DNA from: Cyclobacteriaceae bacterium
GTDB taxonomy: Bacteria > Bacteroidota > Bacteroidia > Cytophagales > Cyclobacteriaceae
Direction: 5' to 3'
DNA: 38,264 bases
Assembly (NCBI GenBank): GCA_947457095.1
Contig: CANGUK010000010.1
Coordinates: forward strand, 1 to 38,264
Position numbers and translations under genes: made by a program. The notes below the pieces were generated by a model. That model was given only the letters and a program-made list of their open reading frames with translations. It searched no databases and was not told where the DNA came from. Below, piece after piece: positions 16,037 through 27,353 of the stretch; the first letter of the stretch is position 1; each line of letters starts with the position of its first letter.

Positions 16037-16670
16037 ACTTAGTGAAGTCTTTGCTTTCCAAACAGTGAATACCTGCTGCTTTCATTTCTTCTAAGGCCCG
16101 CTGCCCATCTTCAGGCTGCAGATTGACTGCCCGTGTGGCATCCGTAAGGAGTAAGGTTTCAAAACCCAAACTTTTTGCATCCATAGCAGTGAATTTCACG
16201 CAATAATCTAAAGCAAGGCCAGCAACAAACACCCGTCGAATACCCTGCTGCTTGAGGTAATCTCCTAGCCCTGTATCCCCTCTCCGCGCATTGTCAAAAA
16301 ATCCAGAGTAAGAATCTACCAGGGGGTTTTTCCCTTTTTGAAAAACTGCTTTCCATCTGCTCCGGTCCAAGGTGCTTGGAAAATCGGCCCCTGAGGTACC
16401 TTGAACACAATGCACGGGCCAAAGGATTTGTGATAAGCCCCCCAAATCGATTTGCTGCCCTGGCCGGGTACCGGGATGGTTTGCGGCAAAACTCCCATGA
16501 TCAGCCGTATGCCAATCTTGGGTGGCTACAATGTGATCAAATTGGGTTTGCAGGGATGCAATGACAGGTAGAATCTCATCCCCTTGTGGAACCGCTAGCG
16601 CACCGCCTGGTAGAAAATCATGTTGAACATCTACCAGAATCAATGCAGTATCAGAACTAATTGTCTTCAT
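16029..16670 (-). CDS. pncA: Nicotinamidase/pyrazinamidase
   Basis: A 213-residue isochorismatase-fold enzyme that converts nicotinamide to nicotinate and ammonia for NAD salvage. The catalytic triad is visible: Asp14 in ILVDVQHDF, Lys in VFQKGKNP, and the nucleophilic Cys in AGLALDYCVKFTA. Metal ligands fit DWHTADHGSF. The frame is open to a TTG at 16691, but ATG 16670 matches the family N-terminus. It overlaps pncB by 14 nt, so both salvage steps are made from one transcript. Confidence 0.95.
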   Translation of the reverse strand: MKTISSDTALILVDVQHDFLPGGALAVPQGDEILPVIASLQTQFDHIVATQDWHTADHGSFAANHPGTRPGQQIDLGGLSQILWPVHCVQGTSGADFPSTLDRSRWKAVFQKGKNPLVDSYSGFFDNARRGDTGLGDYLKQQGIRRVFVAGLALDYCVKFTAMDAKSLGFETLLLTDATRAVNLQPEDGQRALEEMKAAGIHCLESKDFTKYV

Positions 16671-18144
16671 GTTGATTATTTTTTGCTGCAATAACCAATT
16701 CCATCCGGAGCTGATGAAGCCGCTCCTCCAAGCCCACAGGATAAACGTGAGGATTGGTCAATCGTTTGTGTGTTTTATCAAACGCTTCCAATTGAACACC
16801 TGCTCGCTCTCGGATTTGTTGAAGACTTGGTAAGGTATATACCAGCTCTCCCTTTCGGAAAATAGGCTTTAGCAATTCTTCTTCCTCATAAAATGCAGGC
16901 ATCAAACGCTTGCGTTGCGTCGCATCATTTGGGTCAATGATCATGATTCCTTTAGGGTCGATTGTCTGGCCCTCCAAGTAAATCATATCCGCCACAGCTT
17001 TGCCTTTACTGAAGTAGCGTCTTACCTTATGTATCCCTGGGATATTGATTTTCAAGGATTGTTGGGAAACTTTCACCTTAGGCTCCCAAGTTCCAGTTGC
17101 ATTTTTAACAGCAGAAAGCTTGTATACCGCACCCAAGGCAGGTTGGTCAAAAGCAGTGACCAACTTGGTGCCCACTCCCCATACATCGATCGCAGCATCT
17201 TGAGATTTCAAAGAAGAAATGATGTACTCATCCAAGTCATTGGATGCATAAATTTTGGCATTAGGGAAACCGGCATCATCCAATAACTGCCTTGCTTGAA
17301 TCGAAAAATAGGCCAAATCACCCGAATCAATCCGAATACCCAGCATCTCCTTCCCTTTTTGGCGCAGACTTAATCCCACTTGAATGGCATTTTTCACACC
17401 TGTCAGCGTATCGTAAGTATCCACCAAAAACACACATTGATCCGGAAAGGCTTCTGCATAGGCATAAAATGCTTCCAATTCAGAATCAAACGAAAGAATC
17501 CAGCTATGGGCATGCGTTCCAGAAACAGGAATTCCAAATAACTTCCCCGCCATCACATTGCTGGTAGAACTGCAACCTCCGATGTAAGAAGCCCTACTTG
17601 CAGCAAGTGCTCCATCAATCCCCTGCGCCCTGCGCAATCCAAATTCCAAAACGGGAGCACCCTGGGTAGCCAAATTGATACGCGCCGCCTTCGTGGCTAT
17701 GAGTGTCTGGAAATTGAGAATGTTGAGCAAGGGAGTTTCCAGCAACTGGCATTGAATCAAGGTGCCCTTCACTTGGACGAGAGGTGCATTCGGAAAAACT
17801 ACGGTCCCTTCTTCTACCGCATCCACATCACAAGTAAATCGAAGATCCTTCAAATAGGCCAAAAAAGCCTCCACAAACATAGGGCTCCCATCTTTCTGCT
17901 TCATCTGGCGGAGGTAATCCAATTCGGATTCCCCAAAACGCAGGTTCCTACAGAAGTCCACCACGTAATCCAACCCCGCCGCAAGCGTAAATCCGCCTTC
18001 AAAGGGATTCTTTCTAAAAAACAAGTTGAATACCGCTTCCTGCTCCCCTTTTCCCGACTTCCAATAAGCATAGGCCATGGTCAGTTGGTAAAAATCCGTC
18101 AGCAGCACAAGGTTACTTTGGTAGAGGTCTTTGGTGATTTTCAT
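16657..18144 (-). CDS. pncB: Nicotinate phosphoribosyltransferase
   Basis: A 495-residue enzyme that joins nicotinate to PRPP, forming nicotinate mononucleotide in the Preiss-Handler route. The N-terminus LLTDFYQLTMAYAYWKSG, NLFFRKNPFEGGF, and the loop LEFGLRRAQGIDGALAASRASYIGGCSSTSNV are diagnostic. RIDSGDL and the C-terminal domain are complete. It is first in the operon and uses the nicotinate made by PncA directly downstream. ATG 18144 is preferred to the TTG just before it. Confidence 0.96.
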   Translation of the reverse strand: MKITKDLYQSNLVLLTDFYQLTMAYAYWKSGKGEQEAVFNLFFRKNPFEGGFTLAAGLDYVVDFCRNLRFGESELDYLRQMKQKDGSPMFVEAFLAYLKDLRFTCDVDAVEEGTVVFPNAPLVQVKGTLIQCQLLETPLLNILNFQTLIATKAARINLATQGAPVLEFGLRRAQGIDGALAASRASYIGGCSSTSNVMAGKLFGIPVSGTHAHSWILSFDSELEAFYAYAEAFPDQCVFLVDTYDTLTGVKNAIQVGLSLRQKGKEMLGIRIDSGDLAYFSIQARQLLDDAGFPNAKIYASNDLDEYIISSLKSQDAAIDVWGVGTKLVTAFDQPALGAVYKLSAVKNATGTWEPKVKVSQQSLKINIPGIHKVRRYFSKGKAVADMIYLEGQTIDPKGIMIIDPNDATQRKRLMPAFYEEEELLKPIFRKGELVYTLPSLQQIRERAGVQLEAFDKTHKRLTNPHVYPVGLEERLHQLRMELVIAAKNNQHEDN

Positions 18145-18179
18145 CAAAAAGGAAGAATTAGGAACTGCAAAACTACAAA

Positions 18180-19013
18180 CTATTTTACCCGCAAATTCAA
18201 AAGAATGCCAATGAATACAAGTACCATCCCAATGTAGGAAGGTATTGGGAAAGTTTCTCCGAATAGAAGAAACCCAAAAATCAAGGCGTAGACTACTCCT
18301 AGGTAACTCAAACTAGAAATACGAGACACATTGCCCGACTGATAGGCCAAGGTCATAAAGTACTGAGCATTTTGCGTACAAAACCCGATCCATAGCAAAA
18401 TCAACCAATCCCAACCTACTGGAGTCACCCAGTCAAAATACATCAGCACCGAAGCGATGGGCAAGGTGACCAAGGGAAAGTAAAAAATTATCACCATGGG
18501 ATGTTCAATTCCTTTCAGCTTTCGGATCAGGTTGTAGGCTACCCCCGAAGCTAGCGCGGAAATCAAGCCCAGCGCAGCACTCAATCCATCTACACGTGGA
18601 TCTACTCCTTGAATTAGCAACACCCCCGCAAAGGCTAATCCAAAGTAGACAAACTGCCTTGCACGTACTTTCTCTTTTAAAATAAAGATACCTAGGATGG
18701 TGGTGAAAATTGGAGATAGATACTGCAGCGTCACTGCAGTAGCCAAGGGAATCCGTTGAAGGGTATAGAAAAATAAAATCAAACTGATCGATCCTACGAT
18801 ACCTCTGGCTACCAAACTTAGTTTGTGAGTTCCAAAAAGTGGGATCCCTTTTTGACGCAAAACTATCACCGTGAAAACTGCACTGAAAACAGATCTAAAC
18901 CACACAATTTCAATTGCAGGAATGTGGGGAATAAATTTGACCGACACATTCATCAGCGCAAAAAACACGCTTGCCAGAAGCATTGACTGTACGGGACTGA
19001 TTTTCAAAGACAA
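18180..19013 (-). CDS. EamA/DMT-family transporter
   Basis: A polytopic inner-membrane protein with two EamA repeats and about ten hydrophobic segments. The first repeat starts LLASVFFALMNVSVKFIPHIPAIEIVWFRSVFSAVF; the second starts ALGLISALASGVAYNLIRKL. Members export amino acids, nucleosides or metabolites; no substrate can be assigned. The start is uncertain: TTG 19013 (277 aa, adds a short cytosolic lead) or ATG 18983 (267 aa). It lies 35 bp upstream of pncB on the same strand and could be in that operon. Confidence 0.87.
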   Translation of the reverse strand: MSLKISPVQSMLLASVFFALMNVSVKFIPHIPAIEIVWFRSVFSAVFTVIVLRQKGIPLFGTHKLSLVARGIVGSISLILFFYTLQRIPLATAVTLQYLSPIFTTILGIFILKEKVRARQFVYFGLAFAGVLLIQGVDPRVDGLSAALGLISALASGVAYNLIRKLKGIEHPMVIIFYFPLVTLPIASVLMYFDWVTPVGWDWLILLWIGFCTQNAQYFMTLAYQSGNVSRISSLSYLGVVYALIFGFLLFGETFPIPSYIGMVLVFIGILLNLRVK

Positions 19014-19128
19014 GGTGCTAGGTGGGAAAATAGATGTACAAAACTAAGAGATTCTTCCTAGCTTGAGCTAGTAAATGGTGGTAGGGTGAAAACCTTCCCG
19101 CAACTAAAACTGTTTTAGAAAAAAAAGT

Positions 19129-19578
19129 ATGGCCTTAGCTATTGGAACCCAAGCCCCAGATTTTACACTCACTGCCACGACTTTGGGCAGTATCACCCTT
19201 TCCAAAGACCTCGTAGGAAAATCTGTGATTCTTTATTTTTACCCCAAAGATTTTACCCCTGGCTGTACCACTGAAGCTTGTGAATTTCGTGACCAATTTG
19301 CCGCCTTTCGGGAGTTAGAAATTCCTGTTTTTGGGATCAGCCGAGATAGCCTCGCTACCCATGAAAAGTTTAAAAAAACGCATCGTCTTCCTTTTGAGCT
19401 GTTGGCAGATGAATCGGGAAAAGTCTGTAAAGCCTACGATGCGCTACTTCCATTGATCAAAATGCCCACGCGGGTGACCTACCTTTTGGATAGCAAGCAC
19501 CAGATCGTAGGAGTTTTTCAAGGATTGTTTGAAAACAAGGCGCACGTGGCTGCCATGATCAAGCAGCTCAATAAATAA
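19129..19578 (+). CDS. bcp: Peroxiredoxin, BCP/PrxQ type
   Basis: A 149-residue thioredoxin-dependent thiol peroxidase, reducing hydrogen peroxide and organic peroxides in the cytoplasm. The active-site sequence DFTPGCTTEACEF has the peroxidatic Cys46 and a resolving Cys51 five residues later, the atypical two-Cys pattern of BCP. Length is typical. It runs convergently into the ABC ATPase gene with no gap (stop at 19578, next stop at 19579). Confidence 0.95.
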   Translation: MALAIGTQAPDFTLTATTLGSITLSKDLVGKSVILYFYPKDFTPGCTTEACEFRDQFAAFRELEIPVFGISRDSLATHEKFKKTHRLPFELLADESGKVCKAYDALLPLIKMPTRVTYLLDSKHQIVGVFQGLFENKAHVAAMIKQLNK

Positions 19579-20244
19579 TCAAGCCCCTTCGATTCGTCCA
19601 TCCTTCATGACCACTTTTCGGTCAGCCATTGCGGCCAATTCCTCGTTGTGGGTCACGAGCACAAAGGAAAGATTGTAGGTATCCCGCAATTTGAAAAATA
19701 AGTCATGTAGGGCTCTTGCATTGCTAGTATCGAGGTTTCCACTCGGTTCATCTGCAAATACCAAGTCTGGATTATTGATCAGGGCACGGGCTACGGCCAC
19801 TCGCTGCTGCTCACCCCCAGAAAGTTCGGAAGGCTTGTGATCCAATCGATGCCGAATCCCTAGAATTTCACCCAATTCTTCGGCCCGCTTGTTCAGTTCT
19901 TTTTCCTCCCTTCCTTGAATAAATCCGGGAATGCAAATATTTTCCAAGGCAGTGAATTCGGGAAGTAGGTTGTGAAATTGAAAGACAAAGCCAATTCGGG
20001 AATTTCGAAACTCCGCCAGCGCATCTCCTTTAAGTTGCATTAAATTCTCTCCATTGAGGGAAAGCTGCCCTTGGTCCGGCCGATCCAAAGTTCCCAAAAT
20101 ATGAAGTAGGGTACTTTTACCTGCACCTGAAGCACCTACAATGGACACGATTTCCCCTTTGGAAATATCCAAATCTACCCCTTTTAGAACCTCAAGTGAA
20201 CCGTATGATTTATGAATACCTTTGGCAATCAGCATGCTACCCAT
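19579..20244 (-). CDS. ABC transporter ATP-binding protein, LolD/MacB group
   Basis: A 221-residue ATPase with Walker [11 protein letters not shown]-loop [11 protein letters not shown], signature [15 protein letters not shown], Walker [10 protein letters not shown] and His-switch THNEE. The [14 protein letters not shown] segment fits LolD, the ATPase of the lipoprotein-release machinery, or a closely related MacB-type exporter. No permease gene is next to it, so the partner must be elsewhere. ATG 20244 and ATG 20235 (MLIAKG) are both possible. Confidence 0.9.
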   Translation of the reverse strand: MGSMLIAKGIHKSYGSLEVLKGVDLDISKGEIVSIVGASGAGKSTLLHILGTLDRPDQGQLSLNGENLMQLKGDALAEFRNSRIGFVFQFHNLLPEFTALENICIPGFIQGREEKELNKRAEELGEILGIRHRLDHKPSELSGGEQQRVAVARALINNPDLVFADEPSGNLDTSNARALHDLFFKLRDTYNLSFVLVTHNEELAAMADRKVVMKDGRIEGA

Positions 20245-20373
20245 TTTTGATTTTTTAAATGTAAAACAAATCCTTCTAATCCAGGAATTAACAGGCTTTT
20301 TTCCAAAAATTTCGAGGATTCCAGTTTGCTATATTGCCTTGACCCGCGTATCTTCGGGCAAAAATTTCCACAG

Positions 20374-21582
20374 ATGAATATTCACGAATATCAGGCTAAA
20401 GAAGTATTAAAAGGATACGGCGTTCGTATTCAAGAGGGTATTGTAGCCAGCACCCCGGAAGAAGCACATGAGGCAGCTGTGAAGCTCAATGCGCAAACCG
20501 GTACTTCTTGGTTCGTGATCAAAGCACAAATTCACGCAGGCGGACGCGGCAAAGGTGAAGTAAAAGAAACCGGCTCCAGAGGAGTGGTTCTTGCCAAGAA
20601 ATTAGACGATGTGAAAGAAAAAGCAGCTGCGATCTTGGGAGGAACTTTGGTAACCATCCAAACAGGTGCTGAAGGAAAAAAAGTAAATAAGGTGTTGATC
20701 GCTGAGGATGTATACTATCCTGGAGCATCCGAACCCAAAGAATATTACATGTCTATCCTACTGGATCGTGCCACTGGTTCTAATGTAATCATGGCCTCTA
20801 CAGAAGGGGGTATGGACATTGAAGAAGTAGCAGAACACCACCCTGAAAAAATTATCAAGGAGTGGATCGATCCTAAAGTTGGTTTACAAGGCTTCCAAGC
20901 CCGTAAAGTTGCCTTCAAATTGGGATTAAGTGGTACGGCTCACAAAGAGATGGTGAAATTCATTGGTGCGCTCTATGCGGCTTTTGTAGGTACCGACTCT
21001 TCGCAATTTGAAATCAATCCAGTACTCAAAACGTCTGATGACAAGATTTTGGCAGTAGATGCCAAAGTGAATGTGGATGACAATGCACTTTACCGTCAGC
21101 CTAAGCTGGCAGAATTGAGAGACTTGGCTGAAGAAGATCCTTTGGAAGTGGAAGCTGGTGAGTCTGGACTCAACTATGTGAAATTGGATGGCAACGTAGG
21201 CTGTATGGTCAACGGAGCAGGTCTAGCCATGGCCACCATGGACATGATCAAACTTTCTGGTGGAGAGCCTGCCAACTTCCTAGATGTGGGAGGAGGAGCC
21301 AATGCCACTACCGTAGAGGCTGGATTCCGAATCATCTTGAAAGATCCAAACGTAAAAGCTATCCTAATCAACGTATTTGGTGGTATCGTTCGTTGTGACC
21401 GTATCGCCAATGGCGTGGTAGAAGCATACAAATCCATCGGAGATATTCGCGTTCCCATCATCGTACGCCTTCAGGGCACCAATGCTGCAGAGGGCGCAAA
21501 AATAATTGACGATTCAGGCTTGAAAGTGTTCTCTGCCATCACCTTGAAGGAAGCTGCTGAGCGAGTAAAAGCAGCGCTATAA
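20374..21582 (+). CDS. sucC: Succinyl-CoA synthetase, beta subunit (ADP-forming)
   Basis: A 402-residue TCA-cycle enzyme subunit that, with SucD, interconverts succinyl-CoA and succinate with ATP formation. It has the ATP-grasp start MNIHEYQAKEVLKGYGV, KAQIHAGGRGKGEVKE, and the C-terminal ligase domain with NGAGLAMATMD and NVFGGIVRCDRIA. The frame is open further upstream, but ATG 20374 fits the family start exactly. sucD is not adjacent, which is common in Bacteroidota. A tRNA-Arg follows after 9 nt. Confidence 0.97.
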   Translation: MNIHEYQAKEVLKGYGVRIQEGIVASTPEEAHEAAVKLNAQTGTSWFVIKAQIHAGGRGKGEVKETGSRGVVLAKKLDDVKEKAAAILGGTLVTIQTGAEGKKVNKVLIAEDVYYPGASEPKEYYMSILLDRATGSNVIMASTEGGMDIEEVAEHHPEKIIKEWIDPKVGLQGFQARKVAFKLGLSGTAHKEMVKFIGALYAAFVGTDSSQFEINPVLKTSDDKILAVDAKVNVDDNALYRQPKLAELRDLAEEDPLEVEAGESGLNYVKLDGNVGCMVNGAGLAMATMDMIKLSGGEPANFLDVGGGANATTVEAGFRIILKDPNVKAILINVFGGIVRCDRIANGVVEAYKSIGDIRVPIIVRLQGTNAAEGAKIIDDSGLKVFSAITLKEAAERVKAAL

Positions 21583-21591
21583 ATTTAGTAC

Positions 21592-21665
21592 GCAGACGTA
21601 GTTCAACTGGATAGAATATCGGATTTCGGCTCCGAGGGTTGAGGGTTCGAATCCTTCCGTCTGTA
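21592..21665 (+). tRNA. tRNA-Arg (TCG)
   Basis: Cloverleaf: acceptor GCAGACG/CGTCTGT (G1-U72 wobble), anticodon stem TCGGA/TCCGA with loop TTTCGGC (anticodon TCG at 21626-21628), T-arm GAGGG/CCTTC with loop TTCGAAT, discriminator A; CCA is not encoded. It begins only 9 nt after the sucC stop and is followed by a terminator, so it may be excised from the sucC transcript. Confidence 0.95.
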
Positions 21666-21670
21666 CTTTA

Positions 21671-21700
21671 AAGCTCAAACGAAAGTTTGGGCTTTTTTTT
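21671..21700 (+). terminator. Terminator after tRNA-Arg
   Basis: AAGCTCAAAC / GTTTGGGCTT is a 10-bp stem (one G-T pair) closed by a GAAA tetraloop and followed by eight Ts. Confidence 0.92.
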
Positions 21701-21989
21701 ATGCCTAAAGCTACAATTCCTCACAAAAAAATAAAGGGGCCTTAAACTAAAAAAGCAGGAGAAAATCTCCTGCCCTTTATTTGAAAACTAAACCAACTAT
21801 TATTTAACTACCACAATAGATTCAAAAATACCACAATTCTGAATAAATCAAAATCCAATAGAAAAAATTGAATTTTTTTATTTTCACCAACTCAATTCAT
21901 CTCAAATAATTCCAATTCAGAATAAAAAAGTTTAATTCTGCAGTTCATCCACAGAATTATTCTGTTCATTTTTAAATCAATTCAGAATC
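21701..21989. other. AT-rich intergenic region between tRNA-Arg and ppk1
   Basis: No gene is seen. It contains a minus-strand terminator (21748-21773) and, between it and ppk1, several near-repeats of ATTCAGAAT/ATTCTGAAT (about 21836, 21916, 21980) plus a longer inverted pair AATTCTG/CAGAATT (about 21933-21960). On the minus strand the codons just before TAA at about 21800 spell ESIVVVK, reminiscent of a T9SS tail, but only about 14 codons are open. Confidence 0.5.
21748..21773 (-). terminator. Terminator downstream of ppk1
   Basis: On the minus strand, GCAGGAGA / TCTCCTGC (8 bp, loop TTT) is followed by a T-run. It lies about 215 nt past the ppk1 stop, leaving a long 3' untranslated region or a separate short transcript. 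Confidence 0.8.
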
Positions 21990-24161
21990 TTATCCAACTC
22001 CATTTACTTCTGGAGCATCAGAAGAAGAAACAGGTTGTTTTTCTTCCACCAACTTTACAGCAAGTACTTGTTTTGCATCCAACCTAAAAAACTCCTGATG
22101 AATGTTGAACTTGGCTTCACCTTCAGCTGGTGCCTTTGCGATGTATGTTCCATCCTCTTGCATGGTGTAGGAGTTGGCATTATCTCTCAAGTTGTAGGAG
22201 AGGATATTCATCAACTGCTTTTCCAGCAAAGGTGATTCGACCTTAAACAAGGACTCCAGACGTTTGTCAAAGCTACGTACCATCATGTCTGCACTACCCG
22301 AGTAGGTACGTGTTGCTCCATTGTTATGGAAATGATAGATGCGGCTATGCTCCAAGAAATCACCCACGATGGATAAGACTTCAATATTCTCACTCAAACC
22401 CTTTCTTCCAGGTCTGAGGCAACAAATCCCACGAACGATTAGCTTTACTGGCACCCCCTGCTGAGAAGCACGGTAGAGTGCATATATGATTTCAGAATCT
22501 TCTAGTGAGTTTACCTTGATAAATATGCCGCTTGGAAGCCCATTTTTGGCATGCTTGGCCTCCTCTTCAATAAATGAAATCAACTGATGCCGCATATCTC
22601 GCGGTGCAGTGATCAAGTTGCGGTAGTCACTCGGGACCGAATGGCCCGTAATTACATTGAAGAATTCAGACACATCATTGGCCAGCACCTCATTGGTGGT
22701 CAAAAGACCGATGTCCGTATAAAGACGTGCTGTATCCTCGTTGTAATTACCCGAACCCAAGTGTACATAGCGCGTAATCTCCTGATCGTCTTTTTTGACG
22801 ATTAAAAGCAACTTGGTATGTGTTTTTAGGTTGGAGATTCCATAGATGACGAAGCAACCTGCCTTTTGCAGTTTTTTTGCCTCCCGGATATTATTCTCCT
22901 CATCAAAGCGCGCTTTTACCTCAAACAACACGGATACGTGCTTTCCATTTTCTGCGGCACGAAGCAAGGCTTTGGTGATGCGGCTATCCTTGGCCAAGCG
23001 GTAAATGGTCATTTTGATGGCCATCACGTCCGGATCATCGGCTGCATTTTCAATCAAATCAAGGATAGAGTCGATGTTGTTGTAGGGATGATGAAGCAGA
23101 ATATCTCGTTCTTTCAAGATTTCAAAAATATCTGCCCTTCCCTCTTCAGGATAAGAAAGTGGCTTGACAGGGTCTGGGATTTGCGGCAATCTTTCTCGAA
23201 AACGTTTGTTGCCTACAATCTGCCATAAACCTGTAAAATCAATCATACTTGCCCGCTTGACCATAAATACGGAATCTGAACGAAGGTTCCAACGTTCGAG
23301 CAGGGAGCTGAGCATCCATTTGGAATACCCTTCCTCGATGTCAATGCGTACCACACGGCCTGTCTTCCGCTCCATAAGCTTGCGCTTCACCTCCTCCAGG
23401 AAGTTGGCATCCATGTCTTCACTTTCTTCCAAGGTAAAGTCACCATTTCGCGTAATTCGGAAGAGGCTGACCGACTCAATCTCTACATTTCGGAAGAGGG
23501 AAATCAAATTTTCACGAATGACTTCTTCTATGGGGATCAAGGTCAAGGAATCCTCACGCTCAATCTCAAAAAATCGTGGGATATTCGCTGGAATCTGCAC
23601 AAAACTCATTTTGCGCATGTCCTTTCGCTCTCCTGGGCTCGTGGTCACCACCCCAAAGACCAGCAGTTTGTTCATCAAAATAGGAAAGGTACGGTACCCA
23701 TCGTACACCATGGGGGTAAGCATGGGGTAAATCGCCTTAAGAAAATACTCTTTTACCTTCTCCTGTTCCTCGGGCGTAAGTTTGGATACATTCACCAAGG
23801 AAATCCCCTCTTCGTGTAGTCCAGGAAGGATGGTTTGAATAAAATGCTGCTGCTGCTCCCCATGGAAGCGCTGGCAATCCTTCATCAATTTTTCCTTGAA
23901 GGGCTCTTCCCGTAATCCCGAGTAATCCACCCGCTCTTTTTCATAATCCAGGTAGTTGTACAAGGATCCCACACGAATCATAAAAAACTCATCCATATTG
24001 GATGCCGTGATGGCCAAGAACTTTAACTTTTCGAAGATGCTTCGAAAACTCTTTTTGGATTGATCGAGAACTCGTTCATTGAACCTCACCCAGCTCAGAT
24101 CTCTACTGATTAGGTCACTTTTTTGGATGATGGACTCGTATTTATCTGCTGCCAGTTTCAT
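21990..24161 (-). CDS. ppk1: Polyphosphate kinase 1
   Basis: A 723-residue enzyme that reversibly polymerises the gamma-phosphate of ATP into polyphosphate. The N-terminal helical domain (RDLSWVRFNERVLDQS), the head domain, and two phospholipase-D-like catalytic domains are all present. The autophosphorylated His is in the KTHTKLLLIV region, and ARFDEENNIREAKKL and YVHLGSGNYNEDTARLYTDIGLLT are diagnostic. The C-terminus has a short acidic-serine tail. It is probably the last gene on this strand before the ATTCAGAAT-rich spacer. Confidence 0.96.
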   Translation of the reverse strand: MKLAADKYESIIQKSDLISRDLSWVRFNERVLDQSKKSFRSIFEKLKFLAITASNMDEFFMIRVGSLYNYLDYEKERVDYSGLREEPFKEKLMKDCQRFHGEQQQHFIQTILPGLHEEGISLVNVSKLTPEEQEKVKEYFLKAIYPMLTPMVYDGYRTFPILMNKLLVFGVVTTSPGERKDMRKMSFVQIPANIPRFFEIEREDSLTLIPIEEVIRENLISLFRNVEIESVSLFRITRNGDFTLEESEDMDANFLEEVKRKLMERKTGRVVRIDIEEGYSKWMLSSLLERWNLRSDSVFMVKRASMIDFTGLWQIVGNKRFRERLPQIPDPVKPLSYPEEGRADIFEILKERDILLHHPYNNIDSILDLIENAADDPDVMAIKMTIYRLAKDSRITKALLRAAENGKHVSVLFEVKARFDEENNIREAKKLQKAGCFVIYGISNLKTHTKLLLIVKKDDQEITRYVHLGSGNYNEDTARLYTDIGLLTTNEVLANDVSEFFNVITGHSVPSDYRNLITAPRDMRHQLISFIEEEAKHAKNGLPSGIFIKVNSLEDSEIIYALYRASQQGVPVKLIVRGICCLRPGRKGLSENIEVLSIVGDFLEHSRIYHFHNNGATRTYSGSADMMVRSFDKRLESLFKVESPLLEKQLMNILSYNLRDNANSYTMQEDGTYIAKAPAEGEAKFNIHQEFFRLDAKQVLAVKLVEEKQPVSSSDAPEVNGVG

Positions 24162-24231
24162 ACAGGTATGTTTTTTTCAAAGTAGTCTTACGGAAATCGC
24201 TAGGCTTCGTTACTTAAGACAGAATTTTTTC

Positions 24232-24259
24232 AAGAAAAAAAGGGGGCTGAAGAGCCCCC
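24232..24259 (-). terminator. Terminator downstream of gyrB
   Basis: On the minus strand the stem GGGGGCT / AGCCCCC (loop CTTC) is followed by seven Ts. It starts 5 nt past the gyrB stop and separates gyrB from ppk1. Confidence 0.92.
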
Positions 24260-24264
24260 AAAGA

Positions 24265-26569
<2,305 letters not shown>

Positions 26570-27304
26570 ATGAATTACACGTTATTGGCTGATCTAGTCG
26601 GTTTAGACAAGATCATCAACTCAGACCCAGTAGCAATTACCTTCTTTATCGGGTACATGGCTATGTTTGCCTCTGCAGTTTTCTTCTTCGCAGAAAGAAA
26701 CTCAGTGGAAGGAAAGTGGAAGCTTTCCCTATTGGTATCCGGACTTATCACGGGTATCGCTGCAGTACATTACTATTACATGAGAGATTTCTACCTACAA
26801 ACTGGAGCTAGCCCTACGGCTTTCCGTTATGTAGACTGGACCTTGACTGTACCATTGATGTGCGTTGAGTTTTACCTATTGACTAAGCCTTTCGGCGCAA
26901 AAGGTGGAACCCTATTCAAGTTGATCGTCGCTTCTATTGTGATGCTAGTGACTGGTTACATCGGAGAAACTTCCGGACTTGATAACAACATCCTTTGGGG
27001 TATCCTTTCAACTGTAGGTTACTTGTACATTGTATATGAAGTATTTGCAGGTGACATCGCTAAGTTGGCTAGCAGCTCAAACAGCGCAGCACTTGGAAGA
27101 GCAATGTTCCTATTGAAGATCTTCATCACTTTGGGATGGTCTATCTACCCTATCGGTTACATGGTACTTCCAGGAAACTTGCTTTCTGGCATGTTCGAAG
27201 TAAGCTCTATCGATTTGTTCTACAACCTTGCCGATGCGATTAACAAAATTGGTTTTGGTTTAGTAGTTTACTCAGTAGCAGTTGCTGAAAGCAACAAGAA
27301 ATAA
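26570..27304 (+). CDS. Proteorhodopsin, proton-pump type
   Basis: A 244-residue seven-helix retinal protein, expected to pump protons outward in light. Helix C reads RYVDWTLTVPLMCVE: Asp89 (acceptor), Thr93 and Glu100 (donor), the DTE set of a proton pump. His67 pairs with the acceptor as in proteorhodopsin His75; Arg86, Asp222 and the retinal Lys226 (LADAINKIGFG) are in place. The spectral-tuning residue (position 105 in green proteorhodopsin) is Met97, expected to give green absorption. Codon choice looks strongly biased, suggesting high expression. A perfect terminator follows, then crtY and blh. Confidence 0.97.
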   Translation: MNYTLLADLVGLDKIINSDPVAITFFIGYMAMFASAVFFFAERNSVEGKWKLSLLVSGLITGIAAVHYYYMRDFYLQTGASPTAFRYVDWTLTVPLMCVEFYLLTKPFGAKGGTLFKLIVASIVMLVTGYIGETSGLDNNILWGILSTVGYLYIVYEVFAGDIAKLASSSNSAALGRAMFLLKIFITLGWSIYPIGYMVLPGNLLSGMFEVSSIDLFYNLADAINKIGFGLVVYSVAVAESNKK

Positions 27305-27314
27305 AATTTAATTT

Positions 27315-27351
27315 GGCTGCCTATGTGAAAGCATAGGCAGCCTTTTTTTTT
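27315..27351 (+). terminator. Perfect terminator between rhodopsin and crtY
   Basis: GGCTGCCTATG / CATAGGCAGCC is an exact 11-bp stem with loop TGAAAG, followed by nine Ts; it ends 2 nt before the crtY ATG. It should stop most rhodopsin transcripts and overlaps the crtY ribosome-entry region, so the two downstream genes would depend on read-through or a promoter not seen. Confidence 0.93.
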
Positions 27352-27353
27352 CT

